Shown one piece after another: positions 35,262 through 45,301 of a stretch of DNA of 64,000 nucleotides. The notes under the pieces were generated by a model, which did not search any database, had not been told where the DNA came from, and saw only the letters and a program-made list of their open reading frames with translations. The stretch's first letter is position 1. The number at the start of each line of letters is the position of its first letter. The stretch spans positions 558,001 to 622,000 of the forward strand of contig NZ_CP098747.1 of assembly GCF_023746535.1 (NCBI RefSeq), read 5' to 3'. The DNA comes from Sneathiella marina (GTDB taxonomy: Bacteria; Pseudomonadota; Alphaproteobacteria; Sneathiellales; Sneathiellaceae). Made by a program: the position numbers and the translations under genes.

Positions 35262-36398
35262 CTAAATTTTTCGATTGGCGAGGGTAAGGCTTAATTTATT
35301 GCGGCCAAATTTCACCAGGCGCGCCGCATGGGCTGAATGCGCAATAGAGTGTAATTTGTTTATGTCTCGAAGTAGAAGGGCGGTTTCAGGTTTGTTTGAT
35401 AGGTCAATTTCCTGAACTATTTCATCCATGACTGTTCCGCAAGCCATCAGTTGCTGGCGAAAGCCCAATTGAAGATGCAAAAGGAATTCCATATCTTCTT
35501 CCGTCTGGTCGGCCATTTGACCAAGCGCTTCCGCAACAATATCCAGGGCAAGAAACTGGCTCTCAATCCTGCCGACTTTTTCAGCCAGTTTTTCGGGGAT
35601 GATGTCAATGATGTCATTGAGTAAGCAGGCTAAGGCGCCGATATGGCTGGCAGCTCCGACCGCGTCCTCGATGGCGCGCATGCGCAGAGAGGTCCTGACG
35701 AAGGCCTCCCCTTCAATGCCAATCAGGTTGGCCACGGGAACCTTGCAATTTTGCAGGCGGATCCCGCCATGGGGGCAGGGATGAAGAAAATCAATTTTAA
35801 CGCCGTCGGTTCGCTCCAGCCCCGGGGTCTTGGCATCGACGAGAACGGCGCTAAAAGATCGGCGGGCATTAAGTTCTTTGGTTATGGCGAGAACAATAAA
35901 GTACTGGGCCAGCGGTCCGTTGGTCAAAAACGCTTTTTCACCGTTCAGGATAAACTCGTCGCCAACCCGATCCGCTGTTGTTTGCAGGTGTTTTGGATGA
36001 GCGCCTGCCTTGGGTTCTGATATGGCAACAGAAAGAGTTGCTTTTCCGGCGGCCAACAGCGGCAGCAATTGCTGCTTTAGGGACGGCTCAGCCTCTTCGA
36101 CGATATGGAGCTTGATGATTTGCCAATGGGCGAGAAAGGTCATTGTTGCGCCCGGAACGCCACCATATAAATTCAGGAAATGGGCCGCCTTTGACAGCGT
36201 TTGATAGGAGGCGCCCTGACCGCCATATTGCGCCGGGATGGAAAGTCCGGCCAGACCGCATTCCGCAAAAACCTGCCAAAGGTCAGCGGGAAATTCCGTG
36301 GCGGTGATCAGTTCGCGGCGACGTGGGAAAATATGCCGTTTCGCAAACTCTTTTACGGTATTGAGAAGATCAGTCAGTTCGCGCGGAGATTTTTGCAT
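35262..36398 (-). CDS. Divergent acyl-CoA dehydrogenase-family protein
   Basis: 378 residues. The N-terminal and middle parts fit the family: GLAGLSIPAQYGGQGASYQTLSKAAHF, LSVAISEPKAGAHPKHLQTTA, LNGEKAFLTNGPLAQYFIVLAI. The C-terminal helical domain is atypical: it has no '(Y/D)G(T/S).EI' substrate-base segment and ends KLHSIAHSAHAARLVKFG. The canonical aromatic/Ser-Asp in the FAD loop is also changed (AGAHPKHL for AGSD). I infer a reduced or altered activity, for example an oxidase or monooxygenase-like member or an inactive subunit. It stands alone. Confidence 0.75.
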   Translation of the reverse strand: MQKSPRELTDLLNTVKEFAKRHIFPRRRELITATEFPADLWQVFAECGLAGLSIPAQYGGQGASYQTLSKAAHFLNLYGGVPGATMTFLAHWQIIKLHIVEEAEPSLKQQLLPLLAAGKATLSVAISEPKAGAHPKHLQTTADRVGDEFILNGEKAFLTNGPLAQYFIVLAITKELNARRSFSAVLVDAKTPGLERTDGVKIDFLHPCPHGGIRLQNCKVPVANLIGIEGEAFVRTSLRMRAIEDAVGAASHIGALACLLNDIIDIIPEKLAEKVGRIESQFLALDIVAEALGQMADQTEEDMEFLLHLQLGFRQQLMACGTVMDEIVQEIDLSNKPETALLLRDINKLHSIAHSAHAARLVKFGRNKLSLTLANRKI

Positions 36399-36592
36399 TT
36401 CTTGGCCCTAGGTTATTTTGCTGTTTCCAGGTTGGTAAAAACCTATATCGCCAGAACGATTTTGGAAAGGTACAAGTTAGGGTTCTCGTACAGATGTCGG
36501 CGGGAGGCCTATTAGATTTTTGCGTTTAAATCTGTTCAGCTCAATCAACTCGGGGTACAATCACAGAAAACAAATCTGAAAAGAGAAAAAAA

Positions 36593-37480
36593 ATGACAGA
36601 TAAGAAATGGGATGTAAAACGTGTTGCCGGAGCGCTTGGTGCGGAAATACGGGGCATTAATCTTGCCGAAGCGACTGATGACGAGATTACAGAAGTTAAA
36701 GCGCTTCTCAGTGAACATATGGTTCTGTTTTTTCCAGATCAGCATCCGTCCATTGACGATCATGTTGCCCTCGGGAAGCGGTTTGGAAAGCTGGAAGGTC
36801 ACCCTCATCTCAAGAATCCGTTTACCCAGCATCCTGAACTCTTCGAACTGGCGGCGAGCTCTGGTGGCATTGCCGATGAATGGCACACGGATCTAACGTT
36901 CCAGGAGCAACCGTCTCTGATGTCGATTTTACATATGGTCAAATGTCCGGCCAGTGGCGGCGATACCATGTGGACTAATCTCTGTGCGGCGTTTGACGCC
37001 TTATCTCCGCCTCTGCAGGAAATGTGTAGTGGCCTGACGGCATTGCATGACGCGGCACCGCATAACCGTCCAGATCAGATGACCATACATCCGGTTGCCC
37101 GGTTGCATCCGGATACGGGACGAAAAGCGCTTTATGTGAACGAACATTTTACCCGGCGAATTGTTGAAATGAGTGCGATGGAAAGTGAAGCGCTTCTTCG
37201 GTTCTTGACGAATTGGGTACAAAATCCTCGATTTACGGTGCGATATCAGTGGAATGCGGGAACAATCGGCATGTGGGATAATCGCTGTACCCAGCATTAT
37301 GTTCTCAACGACTTTAACGAAGAGCGTATTATACAGCGCGTAACAGTGGTTGGTGATCACCCTGAGGGCGAGCCGGCAAGATGGCCCGCCTGGACAAATC
37401 GCAAAGGCCTGTCCGCTGCCAGTCGACATGATCGGCAATTGGCGCATTATATGAAATCTCAATCAATAGCTGCCGATTAA
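36593..37480 (+). CDS. TauD/TfdA-family Fe(II)/2-oxoglutarate dioxygenase
   Basis: 295 residues. The iron triad is visible: His98 and Asp100 in DEWHTDLTF and the distal His in GMWDNRCTQHYVLND; the Arg that binds 2-oxoglutarate lies in RIIQRVTVVGD. The opening (VAGALGAEIRGINLAEATDDEI) is typical of TauD/TfdA. The enzyme hydroxylates and often cleaves a sulfonate, phenoxyacid or similar substrate. It precedes a gamma-glutamyltransferase gene by 16 bases, so the two are cotranscribed. Confidence 0.9.
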   Translation: MTDKKWDVKRVAGALGAEIRGINLAEATDDEITEVKALLSEHMVLFFPDQHPSIDDHVALGKRFGKLEGHPHLKNPFTQHPELFELAASSGGIADEWHTDLTFQEQPSLMSILHMVKCPASGGDTMWTNLCAAFDALSPPLQEMCSGLTALHDAAPHNRPDQMTIHPVARLHPDTGRKALYVNEHFTRRIVEMSAMESEALLRFLTNWVQNPRFTVRYQWNAGTIGMWDNRCTQHYVLNDFNEERIIQRVTVVGDHPEGEPARWPAWTNRKGLSAASRHDRQLAHYMKSQSIAAD

Positions 37481-37496
37481 TAGAAAAGGATGATTA

Positions 37497-39107
37497 ATGA
37501 CTCACGGGATGGTAACGGCCCCGCAGCCTGAAGCTGTGGACGCCGGCTTGCAGGTGCTAAAATCCGGCGGTAATGTGATGGACGCAGCGATTGCCGCCGC
37601 GCTAGTTCAGACAGTTGTTGATCCTCAAATGTGCGGCGTCGCCGGGTTTGGATCCATGCAAATATATGTTGCCGAAACTGGCGAGCATCATTTTATCGAT
37701 TTTCATGGCCGTGCGCCGTTATCAACACGGGAGGATATGTGGGAATCCCTGATCCTCGGCGAATGCGATGACGGTTTCGGCTTTGTCCTGGAAGGGCAGG
37801 TTAACGAGATCGGCTATATGTCAATGACAACGCCGATGACAATCAGGGCATTTGGCGAGGCTCTCGAACAGTTCGGTAGCAGGCCGTTGAGTGAGTTGAT
37901 ACAGCCGGCAATCGACTATTGCGAAGAAGGGTTCACCGTTCGACCTGCCGTACATGGGTTCTGGCTTCAGCCGGCTCAGGCAGGACGCATTGAGCGGATC
38001 CGGATTTTACAGGATGATCCTGTGTCCGCAAAAATTTACACCAAAGCCGACAGGAGCCTCTATCAGGTAGGGGATATTCTTAAAAACCCGGATATGGGCC
38101 GTACTTACCGCAGAATTGCTGAAGCGGGAATTGAGGATTTTTACAGCGGACAGATTGCCAAGACCATTGATGCAGATATGAAGTCAAATGGCGGCCATAT
38201 TACGTTGGAGGATTTGGCAGAATGTCGAACGGTTCACACTGCACCATTGAAGGGTACCTATCGGGGTTTTGACGTGGCAACCAACCCTTTGCCCGGTGGC
38301 GGTCTAATGGTTTTGGAGATGCTCAATATTCTGGAGAATTTTGATCTTTCCGCTATGGGCCATAATTCGGCTGAATATATTGCCGTCGTATCTGAAGCGA
38401 TGAAAATCGCCACAGTTGATAAGGATCAGCATATGGGTGATCCAAATTTCGTTGATGTTCCTCTGGAAAGGTTAATGTCTAAGAGTTACGGGGCGGAAAT
38501 GGCAGACTGTATCCGTCGCGGCGAGAAAAAAGCCGTGCCACGTGTAAACTCCGGTGCGGCAGAAAGTAAGGAAACAACCCATATTTGTGTCGCCGACGAG
38601 CAGGGAAATATCGTCAATATGACCCATTCGCTTGGATCCAGTTCCGGGGTTGTGAGCGAAGGTCTTGGCTTCATGTATAACAATTGCATGATGGTATTTG
38701 ATCCAAGGCCCGGAAATGTAGGGTCGCTGGCACCCGGAAAAACCAGGTTTTCCGCAATGTGCCCGACAATGCTGTTGAAAGACGGCAAGCCATTTTTGGC
38801 GTTGGGGGCACCGGGTGGAACAACGATAACGATGGGTGTCTTGCAAACCATACTTAATGTTGTTGATTTCGACATGAGCGCGCAAGAGGCCGTTTCGGCA
38901 CCAAGATTCTGTACGACCTCCGATACAATTGAAATTACCAACCGTATTCTCCGCTCAACGGAGAGGGTATTGCAATCCATGGGATATCCTACAATGAGAT
39001 ATGCCGTGAGTTACGCAACTCCGATTGTTCACGCTATTCGATTGGTTAACGGGAAAATGGATGGGGGAGCTGATCCTTCCGGTGACGGTGTGGCGGCTCA
39101 GGTATAA
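37497..39107 (+). CDS. Gamma-glutamyltransferase-family Ntn hydrolase
   Basis: 536 residues. The self-cleavage site and nucleophile are Thr360 in ETTHICVADEQGNIVNMTHSLGSSSG, and the C-terminal LGAPGGTTITMGVLQTILNVVDFDMSAQEAV motif is diagnostic. The N-terminal block is GMVTAPQPEAVDAGLQVLKSGGNVMDAAIAAALVQTVVDPQMCGVAGFG. No signal peptide, so the protein is probably cytosolic, unlike E. coli GGT. It may hydrolyse a gamma-glutamyl, cephalosporin-like or other amide. The dioxygenase gene upstream suggests a joint catabolic step. Confidence 0.9.
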   Translation: MTHGMVTAPQPEAVDAGLQVLKSGGNVMDAAIAAALVQTVVDPQMCGVAGFGSMQIYVAETGEHHFIDFHGRAPLSTREDMWESLILGECDDGFGFVLEGQVNEIGYMSMTTPMTIRAFGEALEQFGSRPLSELIQPAIDYCEEGFTVRPAVHGFWLQPAQAGRIERIRILQDDPVSAKIYTKADRSLYQVGDILKNPDMGRTYRRIAEAGIEDFYSGQIAKTIDADMKSNGGHITLEDLAECRTVHTAPLKGTYRGFDVATNPLPGGGLMVLEMLNILENFDLSAMGHNSAEYIAVVSEAMKIATVDKDQHMGDPNFVDVPLERLMSKSYGAEMADCIRRGEKKAVPRVNSGAAESKETTHICVADEQGNIVNMTHSLGSSSGVVSEGLGFMYNNCMMVFDPRPGNVGSLAPGKTRFSAMCPTMLLKDGKPFLALGAPGGTTITMGVLQTILNVVDFDMSAQEAVSAPRFCTTSDTIEITNRILRSTERVLQSMGYPTMRYAVSYATPIVHAIRLVNGKMDGGADPSGDGVAAQV

Positions 39108-39140
39108 ACCGTAAAATCTGCCTTATCATCATTCTGAATT

Positions 39141-40025
39141 TTACATTTTGCGCGTATCGAGGACCGCCTGCGCCCATAATTCTGGTCTTTCCTGGGGCAG
39201 ATTATGTCCGGCGTCGGTAAAGATACGATGTTGGTGCGGACCCGTAAATTTCCCTGCATGTGCCGCGGTACTCTTGCAAACGCCGTCGGTATCTCCATCG
39301 ATTGTAATGGATGGCACGGTGATTGCGGGCTGCTGGGATAGTGCTTTTTCAATCGCTTCAAATGCAGGATCGCCCTGCACCAATCCGTACCGATGGCGGT
39401 ATGAATGGATAACCACGTCCACAAAATCCTTGTTATCGAATGCAGCGGCCGTGGTTTCGAATACCTCATCGTTGAAGGTCCAAGTTGGTGACCACATTTT
39501 CCAAAGCAGATACGCAATCGCTCTGCGGTCTTTTTCAAGGCCTCGCCTGCCGCGCTCGGAATGAAAATAATACTGGTACCAGAAACTGGCTTCTAATTCT
39601 GGTGTCGCCGGTTCCATGGCGTTGGCAATATCCTGGATATTGTAGGAATTTCCAGAGACTAAAGCAGTTACTCGTTCGGGCCATAAGGCGGAAACAATGC
39701 AGGCTGCGCGTCCACCCCAATCATATCCGGCAACAATGGCCTTCTCTATTTTCAACGCATCCATCAGCGCAAGTAGGTCATATCCGAGGGCGGCCTGCTC
39801 GCCGGACCGTAGCGTGTCCGGACGCAGGAAAGATGTTGATCCGTAGCCCCGTTGAAAAGGGACAAATACATGCGCACCGGCGTCGGCCAGAAGGGACGCG
39901 GCCCCCTCATAAGCATGCACATCATAGGGAAAACCATGGCATAGGAAAACAGGCCAGCCATTTACCGGGCCGTATTCAACATAACCTACGTTAAGGACAC
40001 CGGCTGAAATTTGATTGATTTCCAT
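39141..40025 (-). CDS. Alpha/beta hydrolase of the epoxide hydrolase / dehalogenase group
   Basis: 294 residues. HGFP oxyanion motif (FLCHGFPYDVH), nucleophile Asp in AGYDWGGRAACI (an aspartate and not serine, as in epoxide hydrolases and haloalkane/haloacetate dehalogenases), and C-terminal His in TDAGHNLPQERPELW. The acid residue is probably in DGDTDGVC. It should hydrolyse an epoxide or carbon-halogen bond in the cytosol. It is convergent with the gamma-glutamyltransferase gene. Confidence 0.85.
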   Translation of the reverse strand: MEINQISAGVLNVGYVEYGPVNGWPVFLCHGFPYDVHAYEGAASLLADAGAHVFVPFQRGYGSTSFLRPDTLRSGEQAALGYDLLALMDALKIEKAIVAGYDWGGRAACIVSALWPERVTALVSGNSYNIQDIANAMEPATPELEASFWYQYYFHSERGRRGLEKDRRAIAYLLWKMWSPTWTFNDEVFETTAAAFDNKDFVDVVIHSYRHRYGLVQGDPAFEAIEKALSQQPAITVPSITIDGDTDGVCKSTAAHAGKFTGPHQHRIFTDAGHNLPQERPELWAQAVLDTRKM

Positions 40026-40145
40026 AGGATATGCGAGACCCTCCTCATTGCCGTGTTTGTCCTGCAGCGATTGATTGTATATTCGGTTTAGTTATTACGT
40101 ATTTTGATTTATTCTGCAATTTGATTGGTTTTCTAATATTGGGAT

Positions 40146-41219
40146 ATGGATCGAGTTTATAATATGCGCAACGAAAATACACCTCCCGCAGAAATAACCG
40201 GTCCGGCTGCTTGGATCGGATCGGAAATGATGCAAGCCCCTGAAAGGTGGCTTGTGCATCTCACGAGTGAACAGATAGCCGAGCTGGAAGCCGCGGCACA
40301 GCATTACCTTTCGCTGGGGAAAGATGTTGGCGAGATTACCGCCGAGGAATTTCCCTTACCCAAATTTGGGAATCATTTGAAACAGTTACAGGAAAAATTA
40401 CGCACTGGCTGTGGCGTTGAGGTTATGCGGGGGTTGCCAGTCACAGGGTATACCCAGGAAATGGCGGCAACTATTTTTTGCGGAATTGGCGCCCATATTG
40501 GACGGGCAAGATCGCAAAACGCCAAAGGACATATCCTGGGTCATGTCCGGGACACGGGCGCCAGCTCGCAAGATCCTAACACGCGCATTTACCTCACATC
40601 ATCTCGGCAGAGCTTTCATACGGATAGTTCAGATGTGGTTGGATTGCTTTGTCTGCGAGATGCAATGGAAGGGGGGCTTTCAATGCTTGTGAGCGCCTTG
40701 ACAATTTATAATCGGATGCGGAAACAACGGCCAGATCTCTTGGAAAAGCTGTTTGAACCGATTGCAACAGATCGGCGAGGAGAAATCCCGGAGGGAGCCG
40801 AGCCCTATATGAATATCCCGGTCCTGAATTGGTACAACGGAAAACTGACCGTCTTTTATCAACGACAATATATTAACAGCGCAAAGCGATTTTCAAGCGC
40901 CAAGAAACCAGACGAAATGCACATAGAAGCGCTTGATATGTTTGATGCGCTGGCAAATGACCCGGATTTGTATCTGCAAATGCAGCTTGAGCCCGGTGAT
41001 ATGCAATTCGTTTATAATCACTCACAATTGCATGACCGCACCGGCTTCACGGATTGGCCAGATCCAAAGCAACGGCGGCACCTGTTTCGGCTTTGGTTAT
41101 CTCTTCCGGATGATCGAGCCCTTCCTGAGTGTTTCAAGGAACGTTATGGCTCGATTGAGATCGGTAATCGGGGAGGCATCATCACAAAAGAGACTAGGCT
41201 TCATGCGCCTCTGGATTAG
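40146..41219 (+). CDS. TauD/TfdA-like dioxygenase (second copy, longer type)
   Basis: 357 residues from ATG 40146; ATG 40164 is equally possible. Iron ligands: HTDSSDVVGLLC (HxD) and the distal His in FVYNHSQLHDRTGF, with the 2-oxoglutarate Arg in QRRHLFRLWLS. The N-terminus has an extension (GPAAWIGSEMMQAPERWLVHLTSEQIAELE) seen in larger, clavaminate-synthase-like TauD members. The substrate is unknown. It is convergent with cyoD at ten bases. It is only distantly similar to the copy at 36593. Confidence 0.85.
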   Translation: MDRVYNMRNENTPPAEITGPAAWIGSEMMQAPERWLVHLTSEQIAELEAAAQHYLSLGKDVGEITAEEFPLPKFGNHLKQLQEKLRTGCGVEVMRGLPVTGYTQEMAATIFCGIGAHIGRARSQNAKGHILGHVRDTGASSQDPNTRIYLTSSRQSFHTDSSDVVGLLCLRDAMEGGLSMLVSALTIYNRMRKQRPDLLEKLFEPIATDRRGEIPEGAEPYMNIPVLNWYNGKLTVFYQRQYINSAKRFSSAKKPDEMHIEALDMFDALANDPDLYLQMQLEPGDMQFVYNHSQLHDRTGFTDWPDPKQRRHLFRLWLSLPDDRALPECFKERYGSIEIGNRGGIITKETRLHAPLD

Positions 41220-41229
41220 TCGCTAGGTA

Positions 41230-41535
41230 CTACATCATCCGATGATGCAAATCGAACATTATCCAGATGCTGCCACCTACCATGATCATGATAAGGATTG
41301 TCGCAAAAGCGAGTGCCAAAAGATTTTCGCCGGGTGTCGACCGAAAGTTCATATGCAGGAAAAAATAAAGATGGACGAGAACCTGAACAAGAGCGGCAAC
41401 AATAATTATCACAAGTGTCGTCATATGCGGTAATGAGCCGGTCCATACCAATCCAAAGGGAATGACGGTCAGGACGACAGCTAGTCCGAACCCGACGAGA
41501 TAAGACTTTAATGAATGGCTATTAACTGCGTTCAT
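41230..41535 (-). CDS. cyoD: Cytochrome bo3 ubiquinol oxidase subunit IV
   Basis: 101 residues with three helices, the usual size of CyoD. The conserved stretch VLVHLYFFLHMNFRSTPGENLLALAFATILIMIMVGGSIWIM is family-typical. It stabilises the oxidase and helps assembly. It lies eight bases downstream of cyoC and ends the operon. Confidence 0.93.
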   Translation of the reverse strand: MNAVNSHSLKSYLVGFGLAVVLTVIPFGLVWTGSLPHMTTLVIIIVAALVQVLVHLYFFLHMNFRSTPGENLLALAFATILIMIMVGGSIWIMFDLHHRMM

Positions 41536-41543
41536 AATCCCCC

Positions 41544-42137
41544 CTACAGCATGGCAGGTAAATAGACGACTGAGAAAATCCCAATCCAGACGATATCAAG
41601 AAAATGCCAAAATAGGCCCAAACGGAAAAACCGCGACCGGACCGCTTCCGTGGGTCCTTTTACAATGAGTTGTCCAATAATTACCAGAATGCCTATCATT
41701 CCAAGTGAAACATGCAATCCATGTGTGCCCACGAGGGCAAAGAAAGCCGACAGAAAACCACTTTTGTCAGGCCCGGCACCGATGGCGATCATGCCCTGAA
41801 ATTCTGTAATTTCCATGGCGACAAAGCCAATGCCAAGAAGAATGGTTGTAAACAGCCAGCCGATTGCCATCGTCATCCGTCCTGCTGCAAGGGAAAGTGA
41901 CGCTAATCCGAAGGTCAGGCTGGAAAAAAGCAGGAGAAGGGTCTCTCCAAAAGTATGTGTTAAATCGAAAACATCGTGACCGGAGGGACCTGTAGCGACG
42001 TTCTTTGACATAACAACATATGTGGCGAAAAGAAGCGAAAAAAGGATTGCATCGGACATCAAGTAGAGCCAGAAACCAAAATCTCTTGATTGAAAATGCT
42101 TGGACTGCTCTTTTGCGGACTGCGTATTCAATGTCAT
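41544..42137 (-). CDS. cyoC: Cytochrome bo3 ubiquinol oxidase subunit III
   Basis: 197 residues from ATG 42137, preceded by AAGGA; a longer in-frame start at 42233 would run deep into cyoB. Five helices, with SRDFGFWLYLMSDAILFSLLFATYVV, GTHGLHVSLGMIGILVII and RSRFFRLGLFWHFLDIVWIGIFSVVYLP. Structural subunit of the haem-copper quinol oxidase. Its start overlaps the cyoB stop region (ATG 42137, TGA 42139-42141). Confidence 0.94.
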   Translation of the reverse strand: MTLNTQSAKEQSKHFQSRDFGFWLYLMSDAILFSLLFATYVVMSKNVATGPSGHDVFDLTHTFGETLLLLFSSLTFGLASLSLAAGRMTMAIGWLFTTILLGIGFVAMEITEFQGMIAIGAGPDKSGFLSAFFALVGTHGLHVSLGMIGILVIIGQLIVKGPTEAVRSRFFRLGLFWHFLDIVWIGIFSVVYLPAML

Positions 42138-42138
42138 A

Positions 42139-44124
42139 TCAATCCTTTCCCGAAATAGACTGAGCGAGAGTTGCAAGTCGAGCTCGTTCCAGTTTTTCGA
42201 CATCAGCTGCGGGAATGATATGGTCGGTATCATCCATGCTGCTTCGAATGATTACACAACCAAGCACACCGATAAAGGCAGATATGGCCAACCACCAGAT
42301 ATGCCAAATCATGGCAAATCCGATCACGAAGCCCAGACCGCCAATAATGATCCCTAAGGACGTATTGTTGGGCATTTCGATATCTTCAAAAGTTTCCGGC
42401 AGTTTGTAAGCCGTCCCTTCTTCTTTCATGGTGGAAAAGGCATCCAGGCCTTTTACCTCTGGAATAACTGCGAAATTATAGGGCGCCGGAGGTGACGAGG
42501 TTGCCCATTCGAGGGTACGACCATCCCACGGATCGCCGGTTAGATCTTCTGTTTTGTCGCTGTTTCGAAAGCTGACCACAAGCTGCATGATGTTGCAGAA
42601 TATGCCGCCAAGAATGGTAACAGCGCCAAGGGCTGCGACAATCAGATACGGTTGCCATTCGGGGTTATCATAATGCTCCATCCGACGCGACATACCGAGG
42701 AAGCCCAGCGCGTAAAGCGGCATGAAGGCAAGGTAAAACCCGATAAGCCATAACCAGAAAGCACGCGCACCCCATTTTTCATCGAGGGCAAATCCAAAGG
42801 CCTTTGGAAACCAGTATTGAACACCGGCAAAATATCCGAACAAGACGCCTGGAATAATGACATTATGAAAATGAGCGACCAGGAAAGTTGAATTATGCAT
42901 GAGATAGTCGGCGGGCGGCAGCGCCAGCAAAACACCCGTCATACCGCCAATGGCGAACGAAATAAGGAAGCCAACTGTAAATAACATGGATGGGTGAAAA
43001 CGTATTTTGCCGCCATACATGGTGAACAGCCAGTCGAATATCTTGACGCCGGTCGGAATGGCAATAATCATCGTGGCCGTTCCGAAGAAAGCGTTTACAT
43101 TTGCACTTGATCCCATTGTAAAAAAGTGATGCAGCCAGACTGTAAATGACAGAATTGCAATACAGGCGGTTGCATAAACAAGTGATTTATAGCCAAACAA
43201 TGCTTTACGCGAGAACGTGGCGACGACTTCTGAAAAAATTCCGAATGCTGGTAAAATCAGAATGTAAACTTCCGGGTGCCCCCAGATCCAGATCAAATTG
43301 GCAAAATTCATCATATTGCCGCCATCACCATTGGTGAAGAAATGCATCCCAAATATCCGGTCCAGCGACAAAAGACCGACAGCAACTGTCAGGGCCGGGA
43401 AGGAAAATGCAATGAGGATGCTGCTACAAAGAGATGTCCATGTGAACAGGGGCATCCGCATCAGCGTCATTCCGGGGGCGCGGTTTTTTAAAATCGTGAC
43501 GATGAAGTTAATTCCCGTCAATGTGCTTCCGACACCGGAAATCAAAAGTGCCCAAATCCAGTAATCCACACCGACGCCCGGGTTATATTCAATACCGGAA
43601 TAGGGCGGGTACCCAGTCCAGCCGGCTGTTGAAAATTTTCCGATGACCAGCGAAATAAGAACAAGCCCGGCCCCCGACGCCGTCAGCCAGAAACTGAGGG
43701 AGTTAAGGAAGGGGAAGGCAACATCTCGGGTGCCAATTTGCTGTGGCACAATAACATTCATAAGTCCCGCCAGAAACGGCATGGCCACGAAAAAGATCAT
43801 GATCGTTCCATGGGACGAGAAGATCTGGTCGAAATGATCTGCGGGTAAGTAGCCTTCATTGTTGACAGCGAATGCCTGTTGGGCCCGCATCATGATTGCA
43901 TCGACAAATCCGCGCAACAGCATCACGGCGGCAAGTACTATATACATCACGCCAATGCGTTTATGATCCACACTTGTCAGCCACTCTGTCCATAGAAAAC
44001 GCCATTTTCCGAGCCAGGTTACAAGCAGGAAAACTGCAACACCTCCCAGAATCGTGACAGCTGCCCCGCCCATTGCAACCCAACTATACAGCGGCAGGGC
44101 ATCGATCGTTAGTCTCCCGAGCAT
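42139..44124 (-). CDS. cyoB: Cytochrome bo3 ubiquinol oxidase subunit I
   Basis: 661 residues from ATG 44124; the start [11 protein letters not shown] aligns with CyoB of E. coli and has AGGAGGG upstream, so an earlier start at 44142 is rejected. The catalytic subunit holds the low-spin haem, high-spin haem and Cu[36 protein letters not shown] (His-Pro-Glu-Val, Tyr crosslink), [10 protein letters not shown] (CuB histidines) and [12 protein letters not shown] (haem histidines). It reduces oxygen with quinol electrons and pumps protons. It shares one base with the cyoA stop (TAATG). Confidence 0.97.
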   Translation of the reverse strand: MLGRLTIDALPLYSWVAMGGAAVTILGGVAVFLLVTWLGKWRFLWTEWLTSVDHKRIGVMYIVLAAVMLLRGFVDAIMMRAQQAFAVNNEGYLPADHFDQIFSSHGTIMIFFVAMPFLAGLMNVIVPQQIGTRDVAFPFLNSLSFWLTASGAGLVLISLVIGKFSTAGWTGYPPYSGIEYNPGVGVDYWIWALLISGVGSTLTGINFIVTILKNRAPGMTLMRMPLFTWTSLCSSILIAFSFPALTVAVGLLSLDRIFGMHFFTNGDGGNMMNFANLIWIWGHPEVYILILPAFGIFSEVVATFSRKALFGYKSLVYATACIAILSFTVWLHHFFTMGSSANVNAFFGTATMIIAIPTGVKIFDWLFTMYGGKIRFHPSMLFTVGFLISFAIGGMTGVLLALPPADYLMHNSTFLVAHFHNVIIPGVLFGYFAGVQYWFPKAFGFALDEKWGARAFWLWLIGFYLAFMPLYALGFLGMSRRMEHYDNPEWQPYLIVAALGAVTILGGIFCNIMQLVVSFRNSDKTEDLTGDPWDGRTLEWATSSPPAPYNFAVIPEVKGLDAFSTMKEEGTAYKLPETFEDIEMPNNTSLGIIIGGLGFVIGFAMIWHIWWLAISAFIGVLGCVIIRSSMDDTDHIIPAADVEKLERARLATLAQSISGKD

Positions 44125-45050
44125 TACCGGCCCTCCTGACATATTAATTGAATACTTTCACTGTCGCCCGGGCAGTCACGAGATGTATATTTCGCTATGA
44201 TGCCTTTGAATAGATCAGGAACGACATCGGAGAAATATTCCACAGGGTGCGCCACGCTTTTGGCTGCAAGCTTACGGTATCTTGTACCATCCAGTATTTC
44301 AGGTGATTGCGTCCGGGCAGCTACCCAATTCTCAAACTCTTGTTCCGTCATGGCAACTGCCTGAAAATGCTGATCGGAAAAACCGTCGCCACTAAATTGA
44401 GTGTTTCGCCCAGTAAAGCTGCCGTTTTCATCCGCCAGAAGCTGAAGCCGTGTCGTCATTCCCGCCATGGCATAGATTTGCCCGCCCAAGGCAGGCACCA
44501 TAAAGGAATTCATGACCGTGTCTGAAGTGATTTCCAGGCTTAATGGTCTATTGCTGGGGAAAGCCAGCTCATTAACGCTGGCAATATTGTAATCAGGGTA
44601 AATAAATAGCCATTTCCAGTCCTGCGCGATTACTTGAACATTGATTGCTGGTTTATCTGATTCAAGTGCCCGATAGGGATCTAGCTTAAATGTGTAGGTC
44701 CAGGTCAAATAACTGAGAGAGATGATAATCACAATCGGAACAAGCCAGACGAATGTTTCAATTATCGAGGAAGAGGCCCATTTTGGCCGATGTTTTCCTT
44801 TACCGCCATTTTCACGATATCGCCAACTAAAGAACAAGGTCATGGCAAAGACCGGGATTAAAACGATAAGCATCAGACAAAAGGCAGCAAATAGCAGATC
44901 CCGCTCTGCTGTCGCAATGGGTCCTTTGGGATCCAGTACCGGGGCATCCATCAACCCGCATCCAGTTAAAGAAGCAGCCAGTAAAACAAGAAAAAGAGCG
45001 GAAATCCTGGATTTGCCGTTTTTAAATCCACCTAATAAATATTCACCCAT
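44124..45050 (-). CDS. cyoA: Cytochrome bo3 ubiquinol oxidase subunit II
   Basis: 308 residues. N-terminal lipoprotein signal ending [14 protein letters not shown] (Cys31), two helices (about 50-72 and 97-117) and a cupredoxin-like domain ([39 protein letters not shown]) without the CuA cysteines, as expected for quinol oxidases. It is the first gene of cyoABCD. No cyoE (haem O synthase) follows, so that gene must lie elsewhere. The C-terminus is extended by about 30 residues past [19 protein letters not shown] and includes two cysteines (CPGDSES, LICQEG), which are unusual. Confidence 0.95.
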   Translation of the reverse strand: MGEYLLGGFKNGKSRISALFLVLLAASLTGCGLMDAPVLDPKGPIATAERDLLFAAFCLMLIVLIPVFAMTLFFSWRYRENGGKGKHRPKWASSSIIETFVWLVPIVIIISLSYLTWTYTFKLDPYRALESDKPAINVQVIAQDWKWLFIYPDYNIASVNELAFPSNRPLSLEITSDTVMNSFMVPALGGQIYAMAGMTTRLQLLADENGSFTGRNTQFSGDGFSDQHFQAVAMTEQEFENWVAARTQSPEILDGTRYRKLAAKSVAHPVEYFSDVVPDLFKGIIAKYTSRDCPGDSESIQLICQEGR

Positions 45051-45081
45051 TCTTAATACGCCTGGTATTTGGTAAGCCCCC

Positions 45082-45118
45082 CTGAAACTCTCGCAAGACC
45101 TACAAAACGGAGTTTCAG
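45082..45118. promoter_or_regulatory. Inverted repeat upstream of cyoA
   Basis: CTGAAACTC (45082-45090) and GAGTTTCAG (45110-45118) are perfect 9-bp complements with a 19-base spacer, 31 bases before the cyoA start. It may be an operator for a respiratory regulator or a leader hairpin. Confidence 0.4.
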
Positions 45119-45301
45119 AACTCGTGAAAATAGTAGACTAATATTAAACAGGCTCAAGATAAATTTGAAAGTATGTCATCGGCCGTATTGATTTTAGTAA
45201 CTTAGTCTTGTTGATGGCGGCTATGATTTCTTTAGACATACCCAAAATATTGGGCGCATAATTAATTTTGAGAATTGAATATTGGAATGGGAGGCATATA
45301 G

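Noticed and set aside
39111-39144. Inverted repeat GTAAAAT/ATTTTAC as a terminator after the gamma-glutamyltransferase gene
   Set aside because: A seven-bp AT-only stem with a 20-base loop is too weak to call and overlaps the neighbouring stop codon.
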